Under the pieces are notes generated by a model, which had not been told where the DNA came from, made no database searches, and was given only the letters and a program-made list of their open reading frames with translations. Positions 36,395 through 47,549 of a stretch of 64,000 nt of DNA are shown piece by piece. Position 1 is the first letter of the stretch. Every line of letters starts with the position of its first letter. Made by a program: the position numbers and the translations under genes. The DNA comes from Cadophora sp. MPI-SDFR-AT-0126 (taxonomy: Eukaryota > Ascomycota > Leotiomycetes > Helotiales > Ploettnerulaceae): assembly GCA_020747065.1 (NCBI GenBank), contig JAGMVK010000012.1, positions 558,001 to 622,000 of the forward strand, given 5' to 3'.

Positions 36395-39300
36395 GGAAGG
36401 AGAAGAAAAGAGGAGAGAAAATGCGGATGAAGGGAACAGAAGAAGGGGGGTTGCGAGAAAGCATAAGTCTCCAAAATATCTACAACATTAATGTCACCAA
36501 AAACGACTCCGACGGCCAAACACCAAACTCGACACACGCCAAGAACAACTTCAGAAGGATCGGCATCAGACAAGAACGACTTTCGACAGGAACGACTTTC
36601 GACAGGAACGACTTTCGACAAGAACGACTTTCGACAGGGGTGGAAGCAGGCTTTATTTTCTTACTTCTCTTCATGTGTCTTCTTATTTTGTACTTTGTTC
36701 TGCAATCATGATGTATGTATTGATTTCACTGGGTGGTGGATGTATGATTTCGGCTGGGGTTTGGAGACACTTCCGATCTGGAGGAGGATTATTCGACTAG
36801 TTGTTGGTTAGAGGGATATCATTCTGGGTCTCATGTTCATGTTTGATGACACATCAGGTCTGGAGGAGGATCATCTTGGGTTCTAGATTGTGGAATGATA
36901 CACCTTTCAGTCTCTTCGCATGATGTATAAACAAAATTTTGAGTGACCTGAGTGATATGCTATTCTTCTTCTTCGCGTGACGTCGCTGCCGCCCTTGCAG
37001 AAAGTCAAGTGGTCGGAGCGGGCTCTACTGGCTAATTCTTGACTCGTCAAGCTTCGACTCTTATGTTTGATACATGTATCCTCCGATCATGATAAGAGCT
37101 CTGATCTTTGGCACCATAAAGAGTGTATTTCAGGGCTCGTCTCGTCGTTGTGCTGCGTTCAAGAGGACTCAGCTAAAGCCCTTCGCATGCCTTCTGGAAA
37201 GATGCGACGTGGAAAGTTAGTGGATGCAGCCGCTCCATCTTCTCGAGCTGTGATCGTGTGAGAAATAGTAAGAAGCACTGCCTGTACTCGGGATTATATT
37301 GATCTGATGGTTTAGAATGTCTCTCCCGTGCCATAGAAGTGGTGGATACGGCGTTTTGGCAGACCCGCCACACTAGAAGCATTGATCAGAATCCATTTGA
37401 TATTTCTCGAGTTCCCATCAAGACATGGCGTCCAAGCCAAGGTGAACTTTCGGACAATACAACAATCTAGCGATGAGTTCGCGACGTATCTCGGAAATGC
37501 ATACCACCATTGTTCTACCCCGCAGGACCTCTGAGACAGGGGCTCTCGCTTAGGCTTGGCGTAAACAAACCTCACCAACCGCAATTTCTCCGTCTCTCAG
37601 CCACCAACGCTCCATGCGCTAACTTATCCCGCCCACTGTACTTCTACAACTTCTTAAAATTGGGTACAAGAAGTCTCTCTCTGCTATGTAGGCCTCATCA
37701 GTTTTGAGACGTCTCGCCGCGAGCCTTGGCAGGTACATGTACAACCTCAAGTGTGAGAGGGCGTAACTTCACAAGAACTAGAATAAGCTCCCTTACACGT
37801 CCCTCAAGAATTGGGTCTGACTTCAAGCTGCGGTAATTCTTGCCATGACCTCTGTGACTTTGACTAAGCTGATTGTCGTCTTGGATTCTGCAAGCTCGGG
37901 ATTTGGGAGATATGTGAACAAGTCTCAGCGAAGGCCAACATACGACATCATTCTATATTTTTCTAACAGCGAATAGTTCAAGTGATGTTTTGCCTTGTTC
38001 TTTTGACGATCTTTGTCGCATTTCTTTCGTCTGCAACTGGTACTGATCACAATTTCCCCCATATTGTCTTGGTTCGCAAGTTCAGAACTCCAAGGATAGG
38101 AAGCAGCAACTAGCAATTCCAGGTGTGACCGACTCCATCTCCCACCAACATGACACAGCGCAGAAATCCGCCGCAAACTCGCCATCCCATTACTTCAATT
38201 TTATTCAGAAGAAGGCGTGACTGGGGGTGAGTATCTTGAGAATCCCACAACACCTACTGCCACAACAAGCAAGCCAACAACATTAACCATACCTTATAAA
38301 GTGCATCAACTACAACGTCATCTCCAATCGCACGGCCCACAACCAAACCCGCACCTACGACTGAGCCGGCCACAACTAATCCTCTACCACCCGCGACGTC
38401 GAAATGCGCGTTCCAAAACAGTAGATAACGTAGAAGTAATACTCCATCTACGAGCAAGTTTTGGTTGTCAGCAGTCTTTGCCATGTTATTTCAATATGGG
38501 TAAGTGTTACAAAGGCGAACTTCATGGCTTGGCGACAAGCCGTAAGTATAGCAAAGCATGCTCAGAATTAAAGAACTACTGCAAGAAGTGTGGTTCATTC
38601 AGCAAAATACTTAGGGCTGGAATGCGGCTAGGATGCTCATATGTCAGATTTATTCAGAGGAGTGCGAAAAGCAAAGGCTTCATTCCGGTCAACAACGGAG
38701 AGGAAGGAGATTGTAGTTGGACAGAAATACCTAGTTATAAAGTGATATACATGACATTTCAATGTTTACAAGGTAATTTTGGATGAATTTGTTTTCTTGT
38801 ATAGTCTACTGACAACTTTCAACCAATTCCTTTCATCAATCATAGGAAATCAGCGAACCGAAGCTATGCCACGTTTAAATCACGTGGGTCCAGACCGAGT
38901 ACTTACTTCTCCCCGCAACCCCATTTTGACTTCCACGCTTAACGCTCACGTCCTACTCAATCATGCCTGGTATGGTAGCTTTCGTCAGAGCCGCATCAGC
39001 CCGAGTATCACGCGCCAGCCGGTGTCCCAGAAATGAAAGGCTCGTTTAGAAACCACCTACCAATCCCACCATCCGGATGAAGCCACAACTTAACAGAACG
39101 CCCGGCTCGTGTGGCACACTTTGATACTCGCCAGACAATTCGTTCTTCTAGTGCTACCATGGGCGATCAATCTTCGCCGATGGGCCGCATATACCGAGCA
39201 ATACAGATCAGCATCGGAAATGATAATTTCCATAAGGCTGGGGCTGGGATACAGACACATGCTCCCTCTATCTGCTAAAGAGCCTGTGGCTTTTATTCTC

Positions 39301-39705
39301 ATCAAGCAGACAACTAATACCGTGAAACGCTTATTATCTAGCTTGTGATCGGCAAGTAAAGTCTCTCTAAACTGCGACCGCAGACTGACAATCTCGAGGC
39401 AGAGCCTCCCTGGCCACTTTAGCTTATCTGCACAAGGCAGATTTCTCAACATCCGTCGACAAGGCCCTACCAATCAAAGCTCAAGTACGTCTTGATTGAA
39501 CGCCATTATGCAAAAAGTCATTCTTCTCGGCGATGCGTGTTCGCACAGCTGATTCTGACTAGTCCATGGGCAGGGCAGAACAGTTCTTGGGCTCCGCCCC
39601 ACGTCGTCCAGACATCCATCTCGATTTCCTCATTTTGCATTATTCCATCTAGCCTCAAGAAAGAATCTCTGATACTTCCATAGAATCGAGACTCTTGTAG
39701 TATTC
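36395..39705. other. Intergenic with minisatellite and a Thr/Pro-rich remnant
   Basis: About 3.3 kb. It holds a four-copy 16-bp minisatellite (36569-36638) just after the unknown gene. Near 38,230-38,420 two Thr/Pro-rich reading stretches sit in different frames and could be a decayed secreted-protein linker. The rest shows no gene I can support. Confidence 0.45.
36569..36638. repeat. 16-bp minisatellite, 4.4 copies
   Basis: Copies at 36569-36584, 36585-36600, 36601-36616 and 36617-36632 of the unit GACARGAACGACTTTC (R = A or G), plus six bases of a fifth. It lies 175 bases after the stop of the unknown gene, so probably in its 3' UTR. Confidence 0.92.
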
Positions 39706-41592
39706 ATGGAGATTACAGAATCCCAATTGTCCACTGTGCTTCAAGAAGCACTAACCTGCTTCCTCGCCTTTCTTTCACATACCCAGAAATTAAGAGAATC
39801 CAAATTACCCCGCCAAGGCAAAGGTATCGAAACGACAGCCGATGTCTCCTCCCAGAAATATCATGATTCCCGCGTAGCTGCTACGGAAGCCTGCTTACAT
39901 TATACAAGCAAAATTGCAAAGAGTGTTAGGAGATGGAATCGGCATTCTGCAAATGCTAGCGATGACGAAGTTACAGCAGAGCCTGATGTGGTGAGCTTTA
40001 GAGCCTCACTACCAGACGGGTATGAGACGTCCTTCCTAGATATGTTCTCGGGTGCTTGGATATCTTCAACGACTCCATTATCAGCTGGACCTTCCGGCAG
40101 TAGCATTGGTGATCCTATTCGGACGAGAAGTGAGCAATACGATATGCAAGTATGTGGCCCTCGTTTTGGGAAGTTTCATCTGACACAGCTCGAAAATAGC
40201 CTGGCCGCCGTCGCCGTCGACGAAGAAGACGGGACAAAGATATAGGATTTGACGAGATCCCAATTAAAGCTCCTTCCCAGCCGATTCGAGCATCCATTAG
40301 TATTCACCCAAATGTTTCCATCTCCGCGGGCACCTTTGTTAAGAACTACTTTTCACCTCCGTCCAGCGTCAGGTCTAAGACAACACTCAAAGCACAAACT
40401 TCATCATCCTCCTCTTCCGCATGCGATGATAATGACGAACTCAGTTCTGATGTAGCAGCGGAACTTGCAGAACTCTATCGGAAGAAATCAAGAGAAAGAG
40501 ATGACCAAATATACGCGGAAAAAATGCAAGTGCAGGAGGAAAAACGAAGAGAGGAATCGGATCGGCGAGCATACGAAGCCAAAAGATTGTCAGACCAATT
40601 GGCACAGGAGGAACAACATCGTCTGAAAGCGCAGGAGACATATGCAAAGAAACTTGAACAAGAAGAGAAAGAGAGAGCCGAGGCAATAAGAAGGGATAGG
40701 GAAGCTGCCCAGAAAGCTCAACAGCAATGGGAAATGGCAGCAATTGCACGTGAGACTGAAGCCATGCGATTAGAGGAGCGAGAGAGGCGGAAGCTTGCAG
40801 AGCAAGAGAGACTTGCAGAAGAACAGCGCAAGCTGAGAATACAGAGAGAGAAATCATGGGCTGCTGAGATCCGGGAACGGAATCGACAGATTTCCGAAGA
40901 GAAGAAGCTGAGGGAAGCTGAAAATATCGCTAAGTGGCAGCGTGAGCAAATAGAGAAAGAGAGGAAACTAAGGCTTCCGAAGAAAGTGGACTGCATCTCT
41001 TGCATGGAAGCTGTGCGGGAAAAGGATACGGCAATACTCCCATGCAATCATACATATTGTGGAGACTGTATCAAAGGTATGATTCCATGTTTCCTGCATA
41101 TACCGGGGAATAACTCACAGTTTAGGGGCATTCAAATCAGCATATAAATCCCGGATCCCTTTTCAATGCTGCGGCACCACAGTACCGACGTCCAGCGTAG
41201 CACGTAACTTATCTAGCTCCTTCGTCGGGAGATATAATCTCATGGTCCTGGAACTTAGGACCAAGAAGCCAAAATACTGCTCCTCATCACGCTGCCACAA
41301 GTTCATCCCACCAGCCGAGATTCACGGTCCCATAGCTGTTTGTCCCTACTGCAAAACCAAGACCTGCGTCGCTTGCGGAAATAAAGAGCACTCGGGCGTT
41401 TGTGCCGAAGACAAAGCTGGGAAAGCTGTGGAAGCGCTCGCACAGAAAAAAGGTTGGAAGCAATGTCCGAAATGCAGCCAGATCTTGGAGAGGACAGAGG
41501 GTTGTTTGCACATGACTTGTCGATGCAAAGCCGAGTGGTGCTATTCATGCTTGAGAGACTGGAGTGTCTGTCGTTCAACTTGCGGGCGGTGA
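39706..41592 (+). CDS. RBR-type E3 ubiquitin ligase (RING1-IBR-RING2)
   Basis: E3 ligase that accepts ubiquitin on a RING2 cysteine before passing it to a substrate. Exons are 39706-40149, 40200-41076 and 41126-41592, giving 595 residues. After an N-terminal region without a known domain comes a run of nine arginines (after DMQPG), then Ser-rich sequence. A long charged coiled coil at about residues 230-410 follows. RING1 has CISCMEAV and LPCNHTYCGDCIKG. IBR has YCSSSRCHKF, CPYCKTKTCVACG and HSGVC. RING2 has CPKCSQILERTEGCLHMTCRC, in which the Cys of EGC takes the catalytic position known in HHARI and Parkin, then WCYSCLRDW. It stops soon after RING2, as in many small fungal RBR proteins. The intron at 41077-41125 lies within the RING1 region. 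Confidence 0.92.
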
Positions 41593-42647
41593 GCCAACCC
41601 GACTTCCTTGATTTTAAGGTGGTTTTGACGAGTCTGGTATGTTAGGGCGACACTGTTTGGTGATATGGGAATGGACGCGGGTATGGCGATGGGTATGGAT
41701 ATGGGGGAAGGTGCTGGCCAAGCAGGAATGGCTAGGGCAGAGGCGGGAAGGATTGGATTGGGGCCGGTTATTGCTGCTGCTGTTTTGTTGTCTCTCTTCG
41801 AAGACTAGGGAAAGATAAGGATAGCGCGATTGTAGATTCGGTTGGCTATGAGGTCAGCATTGACAATTCGATTAATCTTGAAAGTAATTTCTTACAAAGA
41901 TCGAATATTTGAAGTCGAACTTGCTCGCGAGCTTGGAATTCGACCAACTGGTCATTCACCCTCCCCAGGACACTTCGCGCTGGGTGTCCCGGATCCACTT
42001 CAGTAACAGTTATATGTAACAAATTAGGATATTCTTATGCATAAATTACTGAAAGCTTTGTGTTGCAATGGTGGCAGGCACAATTACTCTCTCTCTATTC
42101 GGGAATGAGACAGTTGTGAAATGCGAGTTCAACTCCCGTCAAAGTTCGTCGACCCGGATGGCCATTCTTCACTTCAGGGTTGAAGAATGGCTAGTCTGGG
42201 CTTAATCTCTTGCTTTTGTTTCTTGTAATTTAAGACTTTTCATCATTCCATGTCTTTTTCTGGCTACTAGAAATCATTTGAAACTCGTGTCGGCAAACAT
42301 TTCATCAATTTATGTATTTCTTTACTTCGGACCAGAGAATTCTCCACATGTAAAGAGCGAGAATTTTTACAAATCGTGCCGCTTGTGCATGACCTGATGT
42401 AAGTGAGAGGCAATTTTACCCAGAAGGGAAGCTAACCAGCAAGACCCATGGCGACCTATCTTGATTGTCCTATAAGTGACAACTGGATGTATTATGAGGT
42501 TCACTTACCGACTAGGTACTTCTGAATGTGTTTTAATATTATGCGTGTTCATTGATTTTGGCTTCGTTTTGTTGGGTATCCATTGGATTGCGAACAGATA
42601 GTACTACAGTGCAAACGCTACTTTGTTCATACAATTAACTTATGCAT
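41593..42647. other. Intergenic between convergent genes
   Basis: About 1.05 kb between the RBR gene and the 3' end of the Aquarius gene. A/T-rich in its second half. No gene seen. A tRNA-like B-box (GAGTTCAACTCC, near 42127) has no matching stems. Confidence 0.5.
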
Positions 42648-45600
42648 TCATTCATCATCTCCACCCTCGTCTTCGGATCCTCCATTCATTTCTTCTTCCA
42701 TATCCTCTTCGATCACTAGATCTTCTTCCAAGTAGCCATCTTCCTCATCCACGGCGCCTACAACTTCATCCCCAGCCTCAATGGCTAGGACTGGTGCCCC
42801 TGCAGGAAGACCTCTCTGAGCTCTGAGTTCCTCGACCTTTGTATTCGTCATGTCAAACACCCACTGGCCCAGGTGCTCAACACCCGACATCTCAGTCTGG
42901 CCAGGGACATCAGAACCTTCCTCATCCTTGAGAATTCTCTGACTAGGCCACAGTTCACCAGCAACCAGTTGCAGCTTATCCGACCGCTTCAACAAGATGT
43001 CGAAGGCTGGCTTGAGCTCCGTGCAAGATTCAAAAACCTCGCGTCGACCAAGGATATAAAGTCCCAAACGTGCCCGAGAAAGTGCAACAGTAAGACGTCG
43101 CACATCGCGCAAGTACCCAACGCGAGAAGTGCGGGTCAGAGAGAGGATGACATCTGATGGAGTTAGTGAGTTAGTTGTTACAATGATAGGATAATATTCT
43201 AGGCACTTACAGTCATTTTGCTCTCCTTGGTATTTGTCAACAGTCGTGACTATTTTTGGAAGGCCAAACAGCGGATTCTGGGCGCACCTGTGAGCGAGCA
43301 CATCGGCTATCAATGCGCGCTGACCTGCATATGTAGCGAGGATACTGATTTTCGAGGCTGGGTAACCTAAGAGCCGCATGAACTGGTAGATAGCGACGGC
43401 ATATTCAGCTTCTCCCAGATTCTGGATGAAATGTGGGGTTGGCTCAGACTCTCCTTTACCTTTGTAGTCAGGTACTTGGACGAACTGGTAGTCATACTTG
43501 AACCCGGCGTTTGCGACTTGAAACTCTGGAGACGTCGATGTCAGAGGCAGATTGTCAAGGTTTTGGTATCGCCACGAATACAGCGATGCGATCGAAGGTC
43601 GGGCTCGACCTTGCTGATCCAGGTTGATTGTTGGGACGCCTAACCGAACAAGCCGAGAGAATAATGATTGTTCTAAATTTGCATACTGCTTGAAAGCGAG
43701 GTTTTGAATGATGGGCGAATTTTGGAAGTGGTCACCGCATAGAACAACTCTTTGCAAAGGCATCTGCCCATCTTTGGGTTTCTGTAGTGCCAGGGGAAGG
43801 AAGTTTTCAATCTCGGTGATTTGCGCAGCTTCTTCCATTATTACGTTGTCGTAGTGGAAGCCAAGGCTTGCTATCTCCCGTCTCCTCATTGCTGCGTGGG
43901 TCGATGTCATGGCAATTATTCTCGCTTCGTTGGTGAGAAGGTAGTTGGCCTTATCACGATCTCTCCTCAGGATTTCGAAGGGACGAAGATCTGCAAGCTC
44001 GTCGAAGATCTTCTTGACGTGATGGAAACAGCCGTTGGCGATGTCTAAAACTGCATCCTTGTCCGCAGCTGCTGGGAACAGAGGCTGAGGCGCGTTGGAA
44101 AAATAGAAGTGAAATGGAAACGCTTCGACAATCGTCTTGGATGTAGCATCTGGTGATTTTGAAGCCTCCTCAAATCGTGTCCATGCAGGTTGAACATAAA
44201 CCGAATAGAAGTATAACGCTGTCTCGGCGGATGAGCCGTGTGCGCCGGGTGCTCCAAAATTGGCTGCCAATCGATCAACCTCTTGAAGAAATCCATCCCG
44301 ATTATCAAAAAATGATTCAACTCTTCCGTGTTTGCTGAAGTTGGCTTGGGTATCAAGTTCTTCCTCACCATGGCCGAGACGAAGCAGGTGTCGCTCATCG
44401 ATGTCCAAAGCCACTATTTTTTGGAACAATTGATTCAGTGCTTGATTGCTGTGTGCAATCAACAAAGTCCGCTGCTCAGGGAAGTTATGGTAGATGTTAT
44501 TGATGATCTGAGTCGCAACATCGGTCTTTCCGGTTCCAGGTGGACCAACGATGACTGTCAGTCCGGGTTGTGTCCCCGAGATGATAGCCTCCACTTGAGT
44601 AGGCGTAAAACGAACCTGATTCAGCTTTGGTGCATCGGTGGGATATGGCCCTGTGTTCGGAGGCTTGTACGTGGAGACTTCGACGGATCGCGGTTGTAGT
44701 TGTGGCTCGGGTTGAGCATCCCGTCGACGCTTTTTTGATGCTTTTGCTGGAGCTGGCGCCTCAGCCTCAGGAGCCATCTGCAAAACATACGGGGGTCCAA
44801 AGCTTCCATTCACATCATCACTAGGTTCTATAGTCTTTCCAGGTAGACTCTCGATCAGGTGTTGCCAGTCCAAAAATGTATCTCGGTAATCCACCTTCTT
44901 CAATTGATTTGGAAGATGGGTGTAAGTGGCTCCAGCTGGGTCTCCATAACCGAGAAAAACTTCGTGTAGCCAAGACGCAAGGGGCACATCAGACAGCGTC
45001 AGGCTTTGGATTGATTCCAGGATCGGCTTGAAATTGTTTTCGCGTCCTCTTCTGCGAACGATGACATTCATGCTTTCGTAAATGTCCGGCTTTCCTTTCG
45101 CAACTCTCTCTAGGTCTGCTTTGTACATAGCCGCATCGAGTTTCACCTGTAGTCTCCGGAGCCGTGGTCGACCATAACCATTTTGGTTACTTTGGTCCCG
45201 TATAGACCGCCCTTTCTCATCGAATATCTGCGTGACTTCAGCAGCTCTGACATACTTCAGGCCAAGTTTCTGGGCGTCTGAAGGTATTTCGCCTCCATTC
45301 ATGATAATTTTGGATCCATCAGTAGCTTGAACTGCCAACAAGAAGATGACATCGTCTGGCCGAAGAGACTCCCATTCTCGTCTCACATTATCCGCGAGAC
45401 GACTGACGTCCAACGAGATCTCAGCTTTGACCGCTGATGGCTTATCGTCCCCAACTAGTGGTGGCACAACCTCGAGGATACTGTTGGTGAGAGTCAGTAA
45501 GAAAGATGGAAGATGACAGCCGCATGACTTACGACGGTCTCGTTATTGGCAATGCCATTCTTGAAAATCCGTCAAAGGTTGTCTGACCAGCTCGATTCAA

Positions 45601-47242
45601 GGACGGACGAAGTCTTGCAATAACTTCTTCGATATTCTTCCTAATCTCATAGAAAGATTCGTTCCGATGCAGAATAAACGATCTCCACAAAAAGTCACCC
45701 ACCGTCAAATACTGGAGATTCAATTTTGGAATCGCAACCGGTTGTGAGCCATTGTAATTGTCATTTCTCAAGAGAGCTGGCTCGAATAAAGTGACTTCTG
45801 TCGGCAAGATGCTAAGGTCACGCGCAGTCTCCTGGAAAGTCTTTCGTTTCTCATGGCCAGCCAGCAGAACTTCGGTCAGAAATTTCCTGTCGGCCACAAG
45901 CTTGGTTGTTGCAGGATAGGAGGTGCGGAAGTCAAGCAGATCGCAGAGCTCGATAATCTCGTCATCAGTAAGAGGTTCTAGGTGGCCTTCGAGCTCTGAA
46001 CGCTTGTCGATAGATCCATAATTGGACAATGCCAAGATTGTTAACTTCTCCTTGAAATTCTTCAATGCTGTCCGTTGCAACGTTGCAAGCACAGAACAAT
46101 GCCGCTCGTAAGCGTCGGTTCTGCTATGCTGCACGCCAGTATGGTCATCGATAGAAAAATAGGTATAGTGCTTTAGAAGCCCGTATAAATCTCTTAGAAG
46201 TCCATTCTCTTCTTCATTGAACATAGGAGACATTTTGATAGCCGTGAGAGTGTTCAAATCTTTGAGGAGTGTATTGACATAGCGCCGAGTCGGAAGTTGG
46301 CTTTGGAGATCCGACAAGAACTCGACGAAGCGCTCGCAATATCGGACATTTTCTGGACAGTCATTAGCTGCGTGATGCAGAACTTTTTCTGGAACTACTT
46401 ACCGGCTTTGCCCTTCTCATTGTAGAGTTGATTGAAGAAGTCTAGCACAAGTGTGAATAGCCATGACCTCTCAAATCGTAGTCTCGCCTTGGCTGCATTA
46501 TCTGCTGCATCATAACGCTTTGATGCCGCTCTCCAGGCTTTTCTGAGTTGGACAGTCTGGTTCAATATCCTATCCCGCTTCGCTTCACTGGAGATGTTGT
46601 GCCATATCGATATGGATACTAACGGGGCGCATTCTTTCCTCACAATTCCACAATCCAACGATTGGAAAGAGCTAATGATAAAGGAAAGGAGATGAGTTCG
46701 AACTGTCGGAGAGAGCGTGGTATCCAAGGTCATCGACAATATTCGGCGGAAAAGAGTCGAAAATTCTGTTGGGTTGTCTGCGAAGATGTCTATGACCGGT
46801 CAGCATTTCTTCTTTGAATTGAAGCAACAATCCCATACCCCAAGTTGGCAGATGTTCTCTGGATCGAACACTGGCGATCAGGACTATCAGTAGAACGTGG
46901 AAGTTGGAAGAGTCTTCGGAATAGCCTGGCCATAGGTAACTACTCAAGTCAGCCAGAGAACAAAAGTACCAAAAGTATGGCATACCTCTCGAGAATCTGC
47001 AGATTCTCTAGAATAAGAAGCGACTTGAACGAAAAGTCACCCTTTTCTAGAACATCCCATATTTCATTCTTCAACACATCGGGCTTGACTTTGACCTTTG
47101 TAGCCTTCTTCTTCGACGGCTTCAACCAATGCGCCTGAGCAAGCTCCGCAAACGAGCTTTCCACATCTGCGGCGCCTCCCACCGAGCTTCCGTGTTCTGC
47201 CTCCTGTCGAGTATCCTCCTTGACTCTGGTTCTCGGCGCCAT
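42648..47242 (-). CDS. AQR: Intron-binding protein Aquarius (spliceosomal SF1 RNA helicase, Cwf11)
   Basis: Superfamily 1 helicase that binds intron RNA upstream of the branch point and helps assemble and remodel the spliceosome. Exons are 47242-46986, 46939-46839, 46789-46403, 46352-45533, 45480-43211 and 43153-42648, summing to 1,446 residues (human AQR has about 1,485). The N-terminal HEAT-like half has YLWPGYSEDSSNF, CAPLVSISIWHN and ENVRYCERFVEFL, and LQSQLPTRRYVNTLL follows. The helicase half has Walker A GPPGTGKTD, the DEAD-equivalent IMEEAAQITEIE, GDHFQNSPIIQN, LDQQGRARPS, VDKYQGEQNDY and ALSRARLGLYILGR. An acidic C-terminal tail is usual for the family. The gene is divergent from the THO1 gene with 307 bases between the start codons. 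Confidence 0.96.
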
Positions 47243-47549
47243 GTCGATTGTTGTGTACGAGGGACGTCACTTTGCGCGACTCGACGGCCTGCAGGCCAAA
47301 AATTGGAACTTCATGCGCCAAAACGCGTTCCTATTTACACGTGATCTTTAGGTTTAGCTCCCGCCGCTAATGCATGCCGCGATTGTCCCGACATCTTGAA
47401 AGACAACGAATGCGAAACTCACGCGAGATGCCGTCCATTCACTTCAACTACACTAGACGATCCGTATATGAAGTCCGCCCTCGCTGGGCGCCTGACCACG
47501 TTCGCTCCGAATCTTGTGCTCCCGTAATTATCAACACGCAGACGCAGCC
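47243..47549. promoter_or_regulatory. Compact shared promoter of AQR and THO1
   Basis: Only 307 bases separate two head-to-head start codons of genes for splicing and mRNA export. Both promoters must lie or overlap here. No clear TATA box was seen. Confidence 0.65.

Noticed and set aside
42060..42160. tRNA-like B-box GAGTTCAACTCC
   Set aside because: The flanks do not form T-arm or acceptor stems and no A-box lies at the right distance.
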